A stretch of DNA of 64,000 bases from G963422565 sp963422565 (GTDB lineage Bacteria; Pseudomonadota; Alphaproteobacteria; MPNO01): contig OY730228.1 of NCBI GenBank assembly GCA_963422565.1, positions 496,001 through 560,000 on the forward strand, given 5' to 3'. Positions within the stretch are counted from its first letter, which is position 1. The number at the start of each line of letters is the position of its first letter. A program made the translations under genes and the position numbers. The notes under the pieces were generated by a model, which saw nothing but the letters and a program-made list of their open reading frames with translations, did not search any database and was not told where the DNA came from. Below are positions 19,795-28,813 of this stretch, piece by piece.

Positions 19795-20006
19795 GTCGGC
19801 GATCGAACGTCCTTCTGCGCAGCCCGGTCGAACGACATCTCGTCGACGGCCGTCAGGCGAATGACCGCCGCGTTGATCAGATGCTTGCCTGCGTTCTCGA
19901 AGTTGACCGTGACGCGGTCGCCGTCGACGGACTGCACCTGTCCGAGCCCCCAATCTTCGCGATCGGGATGGCGCACGAACATCCCGGGTGCCAAGTCGCT
20001 GTGCAT
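19791..20006 (-). CDS. DUF3553 family small protein
   Basis: A 71-residue soluble protein resembling DUF3553, with the signature GMFVRHPDREDWGLGQVQSV and GDRVTVNFENAGK. The family folds like a small SH3 or CarD/Tudor-type barrel, and its function is not established. ATG 20006 is the natural start; the same frame stays open upstream into unrelated sequence. It overlaps the fused formate-dehydrogenase subunit by 4 bp, which implies cotranscription, although a functional tie to formate oxidation is not shown. Confidence 0.75.
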   Translation of the reverse strand: MHSDLAPGMFVRHPDREDWGLGQVQSVDGDRVTVNFENAGKHLINAAVIRLTAVDEMSFDRAAQKDVRSPT

Positions 20007-20231
20007 GGCCGGATCATAGGCGACGCGTGCGGACGGTGCCAACCGTCGGCGGCGCAGCGATCCGCCCGTGGGAGATAGTCGCGACCAGCACCGCACCGGC
20101 GCGAGGGATTCGAGCTGCTCCTTTGCCTCCGGCTCGAAGCGAGGGGTCAGCGACTGGGCGCGCAGCCTCTGGAATATCCGTTTCTCTGCCTGGCTGCCGG
20201 TGTCGTAGGGCGAACTCGGCACCATGCGCAT
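20007..20231 (-). pseudogene. Head of a NERD-type gene, truncated
   Basis: The minus-strand frame from ATG 20231 (or 20225) begins MRMVPSSPYDTGSQAEKRIF, followed by QRLRA. That beginning resembles the first helix of nuclease-related-domain (NERD) proteins and NERD-fused helicases. The resemblance fades after about 30 codons, and the frame runs on without a stop into the DUF3553 gene. It starts 8 bp after the 539-aa gene at 20240, as a third operon member would. The likely history is a deletion that removed most of the gene. The family match is weak because only the head is left. Confidence 0.35.
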
Positions 20232-20239
20232 GCCGGATT

Positions 20240-21859
20240 TCAACCTGGAAGCTTCGCTCGGACCTTCGCCTCGGTCTTGGGGTCCAGCCGCGCTGCGGCG
20301 AGGAGATCGAAGAATCGTTCCGCGTCGATTCGGGTTGAGTACTTGGGCTCTCCGGGCAGGTCGATGTGTGCCGAACCGCCCTTGACCGTGAGGCTGTACT
20401 TCCCCGGTCTCAAGCTGATCCGAGTATGTATGCAATCCCACTTCTGCAATCGCGCGAGCTCCAACGCTGCGGCTTTCTCGCTCGCACTCCAAGCCGACCC
20501 GTCACCGAACTGCTCGCGAAGTGGGTGGACTCTCGCCGGAGGATCGCCGAGGTCGAAGCCTGTACCGGCAATTCGGTGGGACATTTGCGCCATGCGGTGG
20601 GAGACCGCGTTTGCGAGCCCGGGATGGGCGCGCAACCGAAGTGGAAGGCCGAGCCATCCGTCGCGGACCCCGAAAAGGATTGCTGCGGCAAGCCAATCCG
20701 TCTCCCCGAGCCGGTCACTCTGGTAGTCCAGGAGATCGACGCAGTCCCGGCGCAGGAAGAACAGCGTCAGGGCGTGCGCGAGCGGCGTGTCGTGCCGGCC
20801 GAACAGTTCGCTCGCGGTGGCGTCCGCGAGGCCGGTCAGCGATTCGAGGGTGTCATGCAGCTTTCGGACTCCGGCCTGCGCACGCTTGTCCAGTCCCGCC
20901 GATGCATCACGGAGGTGTTCGAGCAGCGCCGTCTCCGCGCTCCCGACACGGACGGAATCGCGCCACCGGACCAGCCGTTCCACAGCCTCCCAGAAGAGCC
21001 TTGCCTGGAGGGCGTTCTGCAGGCCGACCCGATCCGTCTCGGGCGACATGGACGCCGAAGGCGGCACCCCTCCCTCCCGCACCCAGTATCCGAGCCCGGT
21101 GAAGATCGGATGGTCGTCTGCCGGTGAGCGCAGGGAATCTTCGTCCGGGTCGAATGCATCGCGGCAGGCGCGAACCGCCTGGTCGCCGAGGCTGCCGAAG
21201 AGGAACACCGTCGCCATGGCGCCTCCGACGGCGAGCGGACGCTCCAGAGGCACGGTTCGTTCGGCGGGTCCGTCGGCGGGCGGCCACGGGGTATCGGGGG
21301 CCTCGGAGAAGAGCGTCCGGTTCGTTCTGCGCCCGAAGTCCCGCAACGGAACGTTAGCGAAGTCCTCCTTCGCGTCCGCCTCGCATGCCTGCTTGTCGTT
21401 CTTGGATTGAAACGTGATGGACTCGATCCGGGAGGTGGGGAGCGGCGCGGGAATCAGCAGCACGCGCTCGGTCCCGTCGACCCCGTCCGGGAAACGCAGC
21501 TTCCTCGGGCCGCGGTCACCAATCGCGATCAGGTTGCCCGACATCCCGGCAAGGCCGATTTGGACGACGGTCGGCTTGAGGTGCCCCGCCTCCCGCGTGG
21601 CCGATTCAATCGCATCCCTCGGCACTTTTTCGATGAAGAGCGGAATCCAGCCCGAGAAGCATTCGAGGGGGTCGCGGTAGTACTTGTCCCCGAACCCGGC
21701 GGGCGGCATCACGAGGCCCGCCGCGAGCATGTACATGAGGTTCAAGTGGCTAGTGACGAGGAGCCCCGATTCAGGCGCCTTCATCTTCGGCGGCTCCGTC
21801 TCCGATGGAGGCTGGGGCGAGGAGGCGTTCTCCGTGGGGAACAGATCGGCGGTGGCCAT
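20240..21859 (-). CDS. Unrecognised 539-aa protein, helicase-linked
   Basis: A 539-residue protein that I cannot assign to a family. It begins with a proline/serine/glutamate-rich linker of about 30 residues, then LLVTSHLNLMYMLAAGLVMP, which could be a buried or membrane-proximal helix. A middle region is rich in alpha helix (LLEHLRDASAGLDKRAQAGV, KLHDTLESLTGLADATAS). The C-terminus (YSLTVKGGSAHIDLPGEPKY, then RFFDLLAAARLDPKTEAKV) looks like a compact beta-alpha domain. No signal peptide or catalytic motif is evident. ATG 21859 follows the helicase stop directly, with AAGGAG 7 nt upstream, so the two genes are translationally coupled. Its constant partnership with an SF1 helicase suggests a nucleic-acid role, possibly in defence. 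It may be intact, although its partners are damaged. Confidence 0.7.
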   Translation of the reverse strand: MATADLFPTENASSPQPPSETEPPKMKAPESGLLVTSHLNLMYMLAAGLVMPPAGFGDKYYRDPLECFSGWIPLFIEKVPRDAIESATREAGHLKPTVVQIGLAGMSGNLIAIGDRGPRKLRFPDGVDGTERVLLIPAPLPTSRIESITFQSKNDKQACEADAKEDFANVPLRDFGRRTNRTLFSEAPDTPWPPADGPAERTVPLERPLAVGGAMATVFLFGSLGDQAVRACRDAFDPDEDSLRSPADDHPIFTGLGYWVREGGVPPSASMSPETDRVGLQNALQARLFWEAVERLVRWRDSVRVGSAETALLEHLRDASAGLDKRAQAGVRKLHDTLESLTGLADATASELFGRHDTPLAHALTLFFLRRDCVDLLDYQSDRLGETDWLAAAILFGVRDGWLGLPLRLRAHPGLANAVSHRMAQMSHRIAGTGFDLGDPPARVHPLREQFGDGSAWSASEKAAALELARLQKWDCIHTRISLRPGKYSLTVKGGSAHIDLPGEPKYSTRIDAERFFDLLAAARLDPKTEAKVRAKLPG

Positions 21860-23027
21860 CTACAGCTCCTTGCGCCGGAGCACATCCTGGTTCGTTGGCA
21901 AGATCTTCTCGATCTCCCGGCCTTTGCCCCGCTTCATGAAGAGGAACACCCGCTCCCTCGCCCGCGCGATCATGACGTAGAAGAGGCGCTTGGCCACGTC
22001 CGGATCGTCACGCAGGAAGTAGTGTTCGTCGATGTCCGCGAGCACCACAGTGTCGAATTCGAGCCCCTTGCAGGCCTGGGCGTTGATGAGCAGGATGCCG
22101 CCCTCGTCGAAGGCGACGTCCGGACGGTTCTTCCCGAAGAATGTCGCCACCCTGGGGCGCGGGTTGTCGAGCTCCACATCTGCGGATTGGAGCGCCCGCA
22201 AGTACCGATCTCTCACCGTGTTCTTCGGGGCGATGATCCCGATGAGCTGACGCGGGTCCCGGTCAGCGAGAAGCAGGATACCCCTCGCAACTGCGTCCAG
22301 ATTGCTCTCGTCGTAGTATAAGAGCAGTGGGATTCGCCCCCCCCGGCACCAGAGCCGGAATCTTGGGTGGCGGACTTGCCGGATCACCCGTGTAGAACTC
22401 CCGTGCCAACCTCGCAACATGATAGTGGTTGCGGTGGTTCTTTCGAAGCTCGATCACCTTGGCCGAATCGATGTTGAGACAATTCCGGATTTCCAGCCGG
22501 GTGGCGTTCGCCTCGGTGATCTGCTGATTCTGGTCGGCAACGACAAAGAATCGGTCGAATCCAAGGCCGACAAGCGCGTTGTAGAACGCCGGCGGCATAT
22601 CCTGGCCTTCGTCGATCACGAGGAACGGTCGCCGCGGTGTCTTCCCGGCTGGCAACGACTGGACGTTCGCTTCGACGCTCACCCAGTCGATTTCCTGATA
22701 TCCGTTGTCGTTGGACTCCTTGAGCGGAACAGACTCCCCTGCGACCTTCCGATATTCACTCCGAAACCAACTGTCCCATGTTCTGCTACAAAGGCCGTTC
22801 CCGAACAACTGGCCGCTCGCCCGATCGAGGAGATGAGTGAAGATCAGGAACCGATAGTCATCACGCTCCCGGGCGTGGCGCTTGGCGCGGAGCAGTGCGA
22901 GCACGGACTTGCCCGTTCCCGGTCCGCCGATGATGAGATGATGGCCCTCCTTCGGCAGATCACGCGCCGCTTCCTGCTCCTTGCTGAGATCCTCGATGTT
23001 CGGGAGCTCGAATCTGCGCTTCACCAT
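21860..23027 (-). pseudogene. SF1 (UvrD-like) helicase, split by frameshift in a C8 run
   Basis: Together the two frames encode about 389 residues of a superfamily 1 helicase. The first frame, from ATG 23027, has IIGGPGTGKSVLALLRAKRH (Walker A), LVIDEGQDMPPAF (motif II) and VVADQNQQITEANATRLEI (motif III region). The second frame has KGLEFDTVVLADIDEHYF (motif V) and FYVMIARARERVFLFM (motif VI). They join at PGG within the run of eight Cs at 22337-22344, one base out of register: the total length is 3n+1. A homopolymer is a typical place for a sequencing error, a true indel or slippage. With one base corrected all core motifs are present. It is coupled to the unknown gene at 20240. Confidence 0.75.
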
Positions 23028-23117
23028 TGATCTGTCTCTGTCGACGGGGGCATGTCGAGAGGGCCTCGGACGCATGCGGAACCGGTTCGTGGCGGAGACC
23101 GGCTGAGCGCCAACGAT

Positions 23118-24758
23118 CTACACGTCCCCCGTCTCGTCGGCGACGCGACGCAACTCCGTATTCATCGCCACGTCGCTGCGCCGTCGCTGGGCGAGCAGCT
23201 CGCCCGTCTTGAAATAGTCGCCCTTCGTGGCAGCCTCCGCAGCGCGGTCGAATTCCTCCGGCCACTCGCCCAGGCTATAGCCGTGCCAGGGCACCTCGGG
23301 CTTGAGCTCGGGAAGGCCGAGCTCCTCCCAGATGCGGCGCGCATTCTCCATGAACGGCCGCTTGGGCAAGGAGATCGGCGGGAAGTCCTCCTTGAGGGTG
23401 GCGTCGACCAGGACCGAGGCGTCCTCGCCGCCGTTGCGCAGGCTGCGCGGCCCGTGGCCCTGATCGCGATGCCCCAATATCTCGAGATCGAGGGCCGGGT
23501 TTGCGCGATACGCCATCGCCCAAAAGAGGGCGTCGGCGTTGTCCGGGTCGATATCCTCGTCGACCGCGATCACATATTTGCCGGCCGCGCGATGCAGCGA
23601 CGCGGCGCCGTAGAGCGCGCGCCAGATCTCGGTGCGGGGCACCCCGCGCACGACCTGGATCACCAGGACCTTGCGGATGTTGGTAAGCGGCTCATGCATC
23701 CCCACCCGAAGCACTCCCCGGATGCCCAGATGGTCGCGGAGATGGGCCAGGAACAGCGGCTCCATCGCAACCCGCTTGATTGTCGACGACTCGGACGGCG
23801 TGACCTGGCTGATGATCGAGGTCAGCACCGCATCGCGCCGTCTGGTGACCGCGGTCACCTCCATGAAGGCATTGAACTCCTGGAGATTGACATGGCCGTG
23901 GCTCTCTCCGAACGGTGCTTCGGGCTCGAGATATTCGGTGTCGATATGACCCTCGACGACGATCTCGGCCTCGGCGGGAACCAGCAGATCCACGGTCCTG
24001 GCGCGGACGACGTTGAGCGGCGCGCCGACCAGACCGCCGGCGACCGCGAGCTCGTCCGTCGACTCGGGGAGCTTGAGCGTGGAGGTGAACGTAACGCAGG
24101 GGGGCGCCCCCAACACCACCGCCGCCGGCATCCGTTCTCCGCGCTCTCGGTATTTGAGCCAATGGGCGTAGATTCCCGGCCTGAGCTCCAGCGACGGATT
24201 CATGCCGAGCCGTCTCGGCGCCTTCACCTGCCCCCGGTAGTTGCCCATGTTCTGAACGCCGGTGTCGGGGTCCTTCGTGATGTATTGCGACAGCGTCGTA
24301 TAGGGCGCATTGTCCCAGCCTGGGGTAGAGATCGGCACGGGTATTCCATCGAGCGCGTTGCCGGCGGCGTCGAGCGCGACCCCTTCGAACAGCAGTTCCT
24401 GACATGGCGCCGAGGAGACGACCCTGGGGGCGATGGGGGCGGCGACCGCCGTCGTCCAGCGCGCCTCTATATCCTCGAGTGCGCAGCCGATTCCCCGGCG
24501 GTAGATCTCCCTGTTCGCCGCCAGAACGCCCACGGCAACCGGGATTTCGTAGGCCCTCCCCTTCGAATCGACGACATTGGTGAACAGGAAGGCCTTCCGC
24601 TGCGGTTCCGGAATTCCGCCGCGAAACTGCCAGCGGACCAGCGGATGCATCTCGGTGTCCTTGTTGATCGGACGATCGATCCGCAGCAACAACCCGTCTC
24701 GTTCCAGGAGCGCGATATGGTCGTGCAGATCGGGGTAGCCCCGCGCCGGGTCAGCCAT
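23118..24758 (-). CDS. UbiD-family decarboxylase 1
   Basis: A 546-residue UbiD-type (de)carboxylase, which uses prenylated FMN to decarboxylate or carboxylate aromatic or alpha,beta-unsaturated acids. The arginine of QNMGNYRGQVKAP and the two glutamates of LEPEAPFGESHGHVNLQEF near residue 281 match the conserved E-R-E catalytic and cofactor set. The N-terminal DTEMHPLVRWQFRGG and the SQVTPSESSTIKR segment are also typical. It is the last of three paralogues (23118, 24751, 27119). Its start overlaps the end of the second by 8 bp, giving one operon with the SDR. No UbiX prenyltransferase lies in the window. The substrate is unknown. Confidence 0.92.
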   Translation of the reverse strand: MADPARGYPDLHDHIALLERDGLLLRIDRPINKDTEMHPLVRWQFRGGIPEPQRKAFLFTNVVDSKGRAYEIPVAVGVLAANREIYRRGIGCALEDIEARWTTAVAAPIAPRVVSSAPCQELLFEGVALDAAGNALDGIPVPISTPGWDNAPYTTLSQYITKDPDTGVQNMGNYRGQVKAPRRLGMNPSLELRPGIYAHWLKYRERGERMPAAVVLGAPPCVTFTSTLKLPESTDELAVAGGLVGAPLNVVRARTVDLLVPAEAEIVVEGHIDTEYLEPEAPFGESHGHVNLQEFNAFMEVTAVTRRRDAVLTSIISQVTPSESSTIKRVAMEPLFLAHLRDHLGIRGVLRVGMHEPLTNIRKVLVIQVVRGVPRTEIWRALYGAASLHRAAGKYVIAVDEDIDPDNADALFWAMAYRANPALDLEILGHRDQGHGPRSLRNGGEDASVLVDATLKEDFPPISLPKRPFMENARRIWEELGLPELKPEVPWHGYSLGEWPEEFDRAAEAATKGDYFKTGELLAQRRRSDVAMNTELRRVADETGDV

Positions 24759-26397
24759 CTCGCTGCGCCTCCGCCTCGATGCGCCGCGCCGGAGTCTCCG
24801 GCATCACGCCGCGGCGCCGGCGCTGTGCGGTCCGCCGGCCGTTCTCCAAATAGCCGCCCGAAGCGGCGCGGGCCGCCGCCTCCTCCCAGGATTCGTTCCA
24901 GTCGCCCAGCGAATAGCCGTGCCACGGCGCCTCGGGCTCGAGGGGCGGAAGGTCCAGCCGTTCCCAGATCTCCCGCGCGCGTTCCATATAGGGCTTCGTC
25001 GGCAACGCGACGGGCGGAAGCTCTCCCTTGAGCGTCGCATCCACCAGCATCGTCGAATCCTCGGATGAAGGGTCTTCCGTCTTCGGGCCGTGGCCGCGGT
25101 GCCGGTGGTCGAGGACAGCCGAATCCTCGCGGGGATTGGCGCGGTAGGCCATCGACCACCAGACCGCATCGGCATTGCCCGGATCGATGTCGTCGGACAC
25201 CGCGACCACATATTTCCCGCAGGCGGATTGCAGGCTGGCCGCGCCGTAGAGGGCGCGCCAGATCTCGGTGCGCGGGGCGCCGCGCGCGAACTGGAGAAAG
25301 ATCACCCGGCGAATATTGGTCAGCGGTTCGTGCATGACGACGCGCTTGACCGATCGAATGCCGAGATGGTCGCGGAGATGATCGAGGAACAGCGGCTCGT
25401 AGGCCGCGCGCTTGATGACCGAGGACTCGCTCGGGGTGACCTGACTGATGATCGAGGGGAGGATCGCGCCCCGTCGATGGGTGATTGCGCTCACCTCCAG
25501 GATCATGTTGAAGTCCTCGAGCGCGACATGGCCATGGCTTTCGCCGAACGGAGCCTCGGGTTCGAGGAGCTCGGTGTCGATCCAGCCTTCGACGACGATC
25601 TCGGACTCGGCGGGTACCGTGAGCGGCACGGTCCGGCACGCCACGACCCGCACGGGCGCCCCGACGATGCCGCCGGCGACAGCCACCTCGTCGAGACCAA
25701 GGCGGAGCTTCTGCGGGGCGCAATAGGCGACCGCGGGGGGTGGGCCGAGGACGATCGCGCAGGGCATCCTCTCGCCCCGCTCCTGGTAGGCCAGCCAATG
25801 CCGGTAGCCTTCCGCGCCCCCCTCGCGGGTCGCCATCCGCACGGCGAGCCGATCGGGGGCCTTCAACCCCGCTCGGTACGTACCCATGTTCTGAACCCCC
25901 GTCTCGGGGTTCCGGGTCACGCATCCGGTCGCCGTCAGATAGGGCGCGCAATCGAAACCCGGCGTCGAGATCGGCACCGGAAGGGCGTCGAGCCCGGCCC
26001 CGGCGCCGCGCAGCGCGGCACCTTCGACCACCACGTCATGACAGGGCGCATCCTCGATCTCGACCGGCGCCACCGGGTTGGCGATCGCCCGGGTCCATGC
26101 GGCGCCGATCTCATCCGGCGGGACCCCCATGCCGATCCGATAGATCTCCCGATTGGCTGCCAACGCGCCGACGACGACCGGCATGTCGTAGCGCCGCGCC
26201 TGGCCGTCGGTCACGTTCGTGAAGAGGAACGCCTTCCTGCGGGCCTCGGCGAGGCCGCCGCGGAACTGCCAGCGGACGAGAGGGTGCAGCTCGGTATCCT
26301 TGTCGATGGGCAGATCGATGCGCAACAGGAGGCCGGCCGCGTCCAAGGCGTCGAGATGCGCCCTCAGGTCGGGATAGGGAGACCGGCGCACTACCAC
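24751..26397 (-). CDS. UbiD-family decarboxylase 2
   Basis: A 548-residue paralogue of the flanking UbiD proteins, and the most divergent of the three. Conserved points are the arginine of VQNMGTYRAGLKAPDR, the glutamates of LEPEAPFGESHGHVALEDF, SQVTPSESSVIKR, and DIDPGNADAVWWSMAYRANP near the C-terminus. It therefore probably binds prenyl-FMN and is active. Its 5' end overlaps the stop of the SDR gene by 7 bp, and its 3' end overlaps UbiD 1 by 8 bp, so translation is coupled through the set. The differences from the other two, for instance NREIYRIGMGVPPDEIGA and the KLRLGLDE segment, suggest a different substrate or a hetero-oligomeric role. Neither is proven. Confidence 0.92.
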   Translation of the reverse strand: MVVRRSPYPDLRAHLDALDAAGLLLRIDLPIDKDTELHPLVRWQFRGGLAEARRKAFLFTNVTDGQARRYDMPVVVGALAANREIYRIGMGVPPDEIGAAWTRAIANPVAPVEIEDAPCHDVVVEGAALRGAGAGLDALPVPISTPGFDCAPYLTATGCVTRNPETGVQNMGTYRAGLKAPDRLAVRMATREGGAEGYRHWLAYQERGERMPCAIVLGPPPAVAYCAPQKLRLGLDEVAVAGGIVGAPVRVVACRTVPLTVPAESEIVVEGWIDTELLEPEAPFGESHGHVALEDFNMILEVSAITHRRGAILPSIISQVTPSESSVIKRAAYEPLFLDHLRDHLGIRSVKRVVMHEPLTNIRRVIFLQFARGAPRTEIWRALYGAASLQSACGKYVVAVSDDIDPGNADAVWWSMAYRANPREDSAVLDHRHRGHGPKTEDPSSEDSTMLVDATLKGELPPVALPTKPYMERAREIWERLDLPPLEPEAPWHGYSLGDWNESWEEAAARAASGGYLENGRRTAQRRRRGVMPETPARRIEAEAQRDG

Positions 26398-27149
26398 ATC
26401 GCCGAGCCGCCATCGACGACGATGGTCTGGCCGGTCACGAAATCGCTGTCGGCCGAGGCCAGATAGACGCAGGCGCCGACAAGGTCCTCCGGCGTCTCTT
26501 CGCGCTTGAGCGCCCGGGTGGCGACCGTCGCCGACGGGGCACCGCCCATCCAGTTGGTCCGCTTGCGCACGTTCTCGCTCATCGTCGAGCCGGGGGCGAT
26601 GGCGTTGACGCAGATCGAGTCGCCGCCTAGCTCGCGGGCGAGCGATCGGGTGATGCCGAGCACCGCCGCCTTGGATGCGTCATAGTGCAGGAAGAAGGGC
26701 GATCCCTTGAAGATGCGTCCGGTACAGATCGAGACGATCTTGCCGTATCCGCGCTTGCGCATTTCCGGGACCGCCGCCTTGCAGCAGAGCCACACGCCTC
26801 TGACGTTGACCGCCATCACCCGATCCCATTCCTGAACCGGAATCTCTGTGAAAGGCTTGCGCTCCACCGAGGTGAAGACCGCGGCGTTGTTGACGATGAT
26901 GTCGAGCTTGCCGAAGGCCGAGACGGTCGCCGCGGCCATGCGGCCACAGGCGTCCTCGTCGGTGACGTCGGTGGGCAGGTCGATCGCGCGCGCCCCGTCG
27001 GCCTCGATCTCGGCGACGACCTCCGCGCCCGAATCGAGGTCGGCCACGGCAACGCTCGCCCCCTCCGCGGCGAGTGCCCGGGCGAAGGCCGCGCCGATAC
27101 CCTGGGCCGCCCCGGTAACTATCGCGACGCGTCCGTCAAGCCGTCCCAT
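26391..27149 (-). CDS. Short-chain dehydrogenase/reductase (classical)
   Basis: A 252-residue classical SDR with all standard elements: VTGAAQGIGAAFARALAAEG (cofactor), IVNNAAVF, the catalytic serine region KIVSICTGRIF, YDASK with catalytic tyrosine and lysine, and a C-terminal FVTGQTIVVDGG. It should oxidise or reduce an alcohol/ketone with NAD(P)(H). It lies between UbiD 3 and UbiD 2. Its start overlaps the end of UbiD 3 by 31 bp and its end overlaps UbiD 2 by 7 bp, so it belongs to the same operon. A sequence in which the SDR processes an alcohol near a carboxylate handled by UbiD is plausible, but it is only an inference. Confidence 0.92.
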   Translation of the reverse strand: MGRLDGRVAIVTGAAQGIGAAFARALAAEGASVAVADLDSGAEVVAEIEADGARAIDLPTDVTDEDACGRMAAATVSAFGKLDIIVNNAAVFTSVERKPFTEIPVQEWDRVMAVNVRGVWLCCKAAVPEMRKRGYGKIVSICTGRIFKGSPFFLHYDASKAAVLGITRSLARELGGDSICVNAIAPGSTMSENVRKRTNWMGGAPSATVATRALKREETPEDLVGACVYLASADSDFVTGQTIVVDGGSAMW

Positions 27150-28813
27150 GTCAGATCTCCTTCCGCACCGTCGAGGCCGCTCGCCCCGGGATTGCCTTCG
27201 TCAAGGGTACGCAGCTCGGTGTTCATGGCGACATCTCCGCGCCGGCGTTGGGCGATGATCCTCCCGGTCTCCCAATAGTCGCCCCGCACCGCGCGCCGCG
27301 CCATCGCTTCGAGATCGGCGTTCCACTCGCCGAGATCGTAGCCGAACCAGGGCCTCTCGGGCTTCAGCCTGGGCAGGCCCAGCTCGTGCCAGATCTCGGC
27401 GGCCGCCTCCATATATTGCCGCTTGGGCAACGACACCGGGGGAAAGGTCTCCTTGAGAGTCGCGTCCACCAGCACCGCCCCGTCCTCGCCGTCGATCAGG
27501 CTGCGCGGGCCGTGACCCTCGTCCTTGTGTCTCAGTATCTCGACATCGCGATGCGGCTTGCAGCGGTAGGACATCGCCCAGAAGACGGCGTTGGTATCGT
27601 CCGGGTCGATATCCTCGTTGACGGCGATGACCCACTTTCCCTCGGCGCGGCGCAGGGAGGCCACGCCGTAGAGCGCCCGCCAGATCTCGGTCCGGGGCAC
27701 GTCGCGCCGGACCTGCACGACGATCAGCTTGTGCAGCGAAGTCAGCGGCTCGTGGGTGGCGACATGGACGACGCCCCGGATTCCCAGGTGATCGCGGAGA
27801 TGCTCGATCTGCGCCGCCTCGTAGGCGGGCCGCTTGATGGCGCTCGACTCGGACGGGGTGACCTGGCTCACCCAGGAGGTGATCACCGCGCGCCTGCGCC
27901 GGGTGATTGCCGTCACCTCGACATAGGCGTTGTATTCCTGAAGATTGACATGGCCGTGACTCTCGCCGAACGGGGCCTCGGGCTCGAGGAGATCGGTCGA
28001 GACCAGGCCCTCGATCACGACCTCCGCCTCGGCCGGCACCAGGAGATCGACGGTCTTGGCCTCGACGACATTGAGAGGCTTGCCGACCAGACCGCCCGAA
28101 ACCCACAGCTCGTCATATTTCTCGGGCACCTTCTGGACCGCGGTGAACGAAACGATCGGCGGACAGCCGAGGACGATGGCGACGGGCATGGGCTTCCCGC
28201 GCTCCTTCCACGACTGCCAGTGGAGATAGCCGCCCGTCCTGAGCTCGATCGACGGGTTCATGCCGATCCGGTCGGGCGCCTTGAGCATGCCGCGATAGTT
28301 GCCCATGTTCTGGCGTCCGGTCTCGGGATCCTTGGTTATGAAATGGGACGATGTCGTATAGGGCGCGTTGTCCCAGCCGGGGGTCGAGATCGGCACCGGC
28401 AGCGCATCGAGGCCGTTGCCCTCGAGCAGAGCCGCTCCCCGATGGACGATCTCCTGGCATGGCGCCTCGGCCACGATCCTCGGAGCGACGGGGTTGTTGA
28501 GGGCCGAGATCCAGTTCTCCTTGATCTCGCCGAGCGGCACGCCCATGCCGATCTCGTAGACGGCCGCGTTGGCGGCCAGCCCGCAGACCAGCACCGGTAT
28601 GTCGTAGCGGCGGGCCTTGGAATCGACAACGTTGGTGAACAGAAACGCCTTTCTGTCTTCGGCCGGGATACCGCCGCGAAACTGCCAGCGGACCAGCGGA
28701 TGCATCTCGGTGTCCTTGTTGATGGGCCGGTCGACCTCGATCAGCAGGCCGGCGCCGCGCAAGGCCTCGATATGTTCGTGAAGATCGCGATAACCCCGGT
28801 CCGGCATCGGCAT
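27119..28813 (-). CDS. UbiD-family decarboxylase 3
   Basis: A 564-residue UbiD-type enzyme and the first gene of the UbiD operon. Typical motifs are DTEMHPLVRWQFRGG, the arginine of RQNMGNYRGMLKAPDR, the glutamates of LEPEAPFGESHGHVNLQEY and VSQVTPSESSAIKR. It is closer to UbiD 1 than to UbiD 2, judged from shared strings such as TPGWDNAPYTT and GDVAMNTELR. ATG 28813 (alternatively 28807) was chosen because GAGGGA lies about 11 nt upstream and the family start DRGYRDLHEHIEAL follows. The much longer upstream frame is non-coding in character. The C-terminus extends about 20 residues past the others and overlaps the SDR start by 31 bp. Confidence 0.9.
   Translation of the reverse strand: MPMPDRGYRDLHEHIEALRGAGLLIEVDRPINKDTEMHPLVRWQFRGGIPAEDRKAFLFTNVVDSKARRYDIPVLVCGLAANAAVYEIGMGVPLGEIKENWISALNNPVAPRIVAEAPCQEIVHRGAALLEGNGLDALPVPISTPGWDNAPYTTSSHFITKDPETGRQNMGNYRGMLKAPDRIGMNPSIELRTGGYLHWQSWKERGKPMPVAIVLGCPPIVSFTAVQKVPEKYDELWVSGGLVGKPLNVVEAKTVDLLVPAEAEVVIEGLVSTDLLEPEAPFGESHGHVNLQEYNAYVEVTAITRRRRAVITSWVSQVTPSESSAIKRPAYEAAQIEHLRDHLGIRGVVHVATHEPLTSLHKLIVVQVRRDVPRTEIWRALYGVASLRRAEGKWVIAVNEDIDPDDTNAVFWAMSYRCKPHRDVEILRHKDEGHGPRSLIDGEDGAVLVDATLKETFPPVSLPKRQYMEAAAEIWHELGLPRLKPERPWFGYDLGEWNADLEAMARRAVRGDYWETGRIIAQRRRGDVAMNTELRTLDEGNPGASGLDGAEGDLTWDGLTDASR

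Noticed and set aside
21860..23027. Helicase break as a second selenocysteine or programmed stop
   Set aside because: The break is a change of frame at a C8 run, not an in-frame TGA, so recoding as Sec does not apply.
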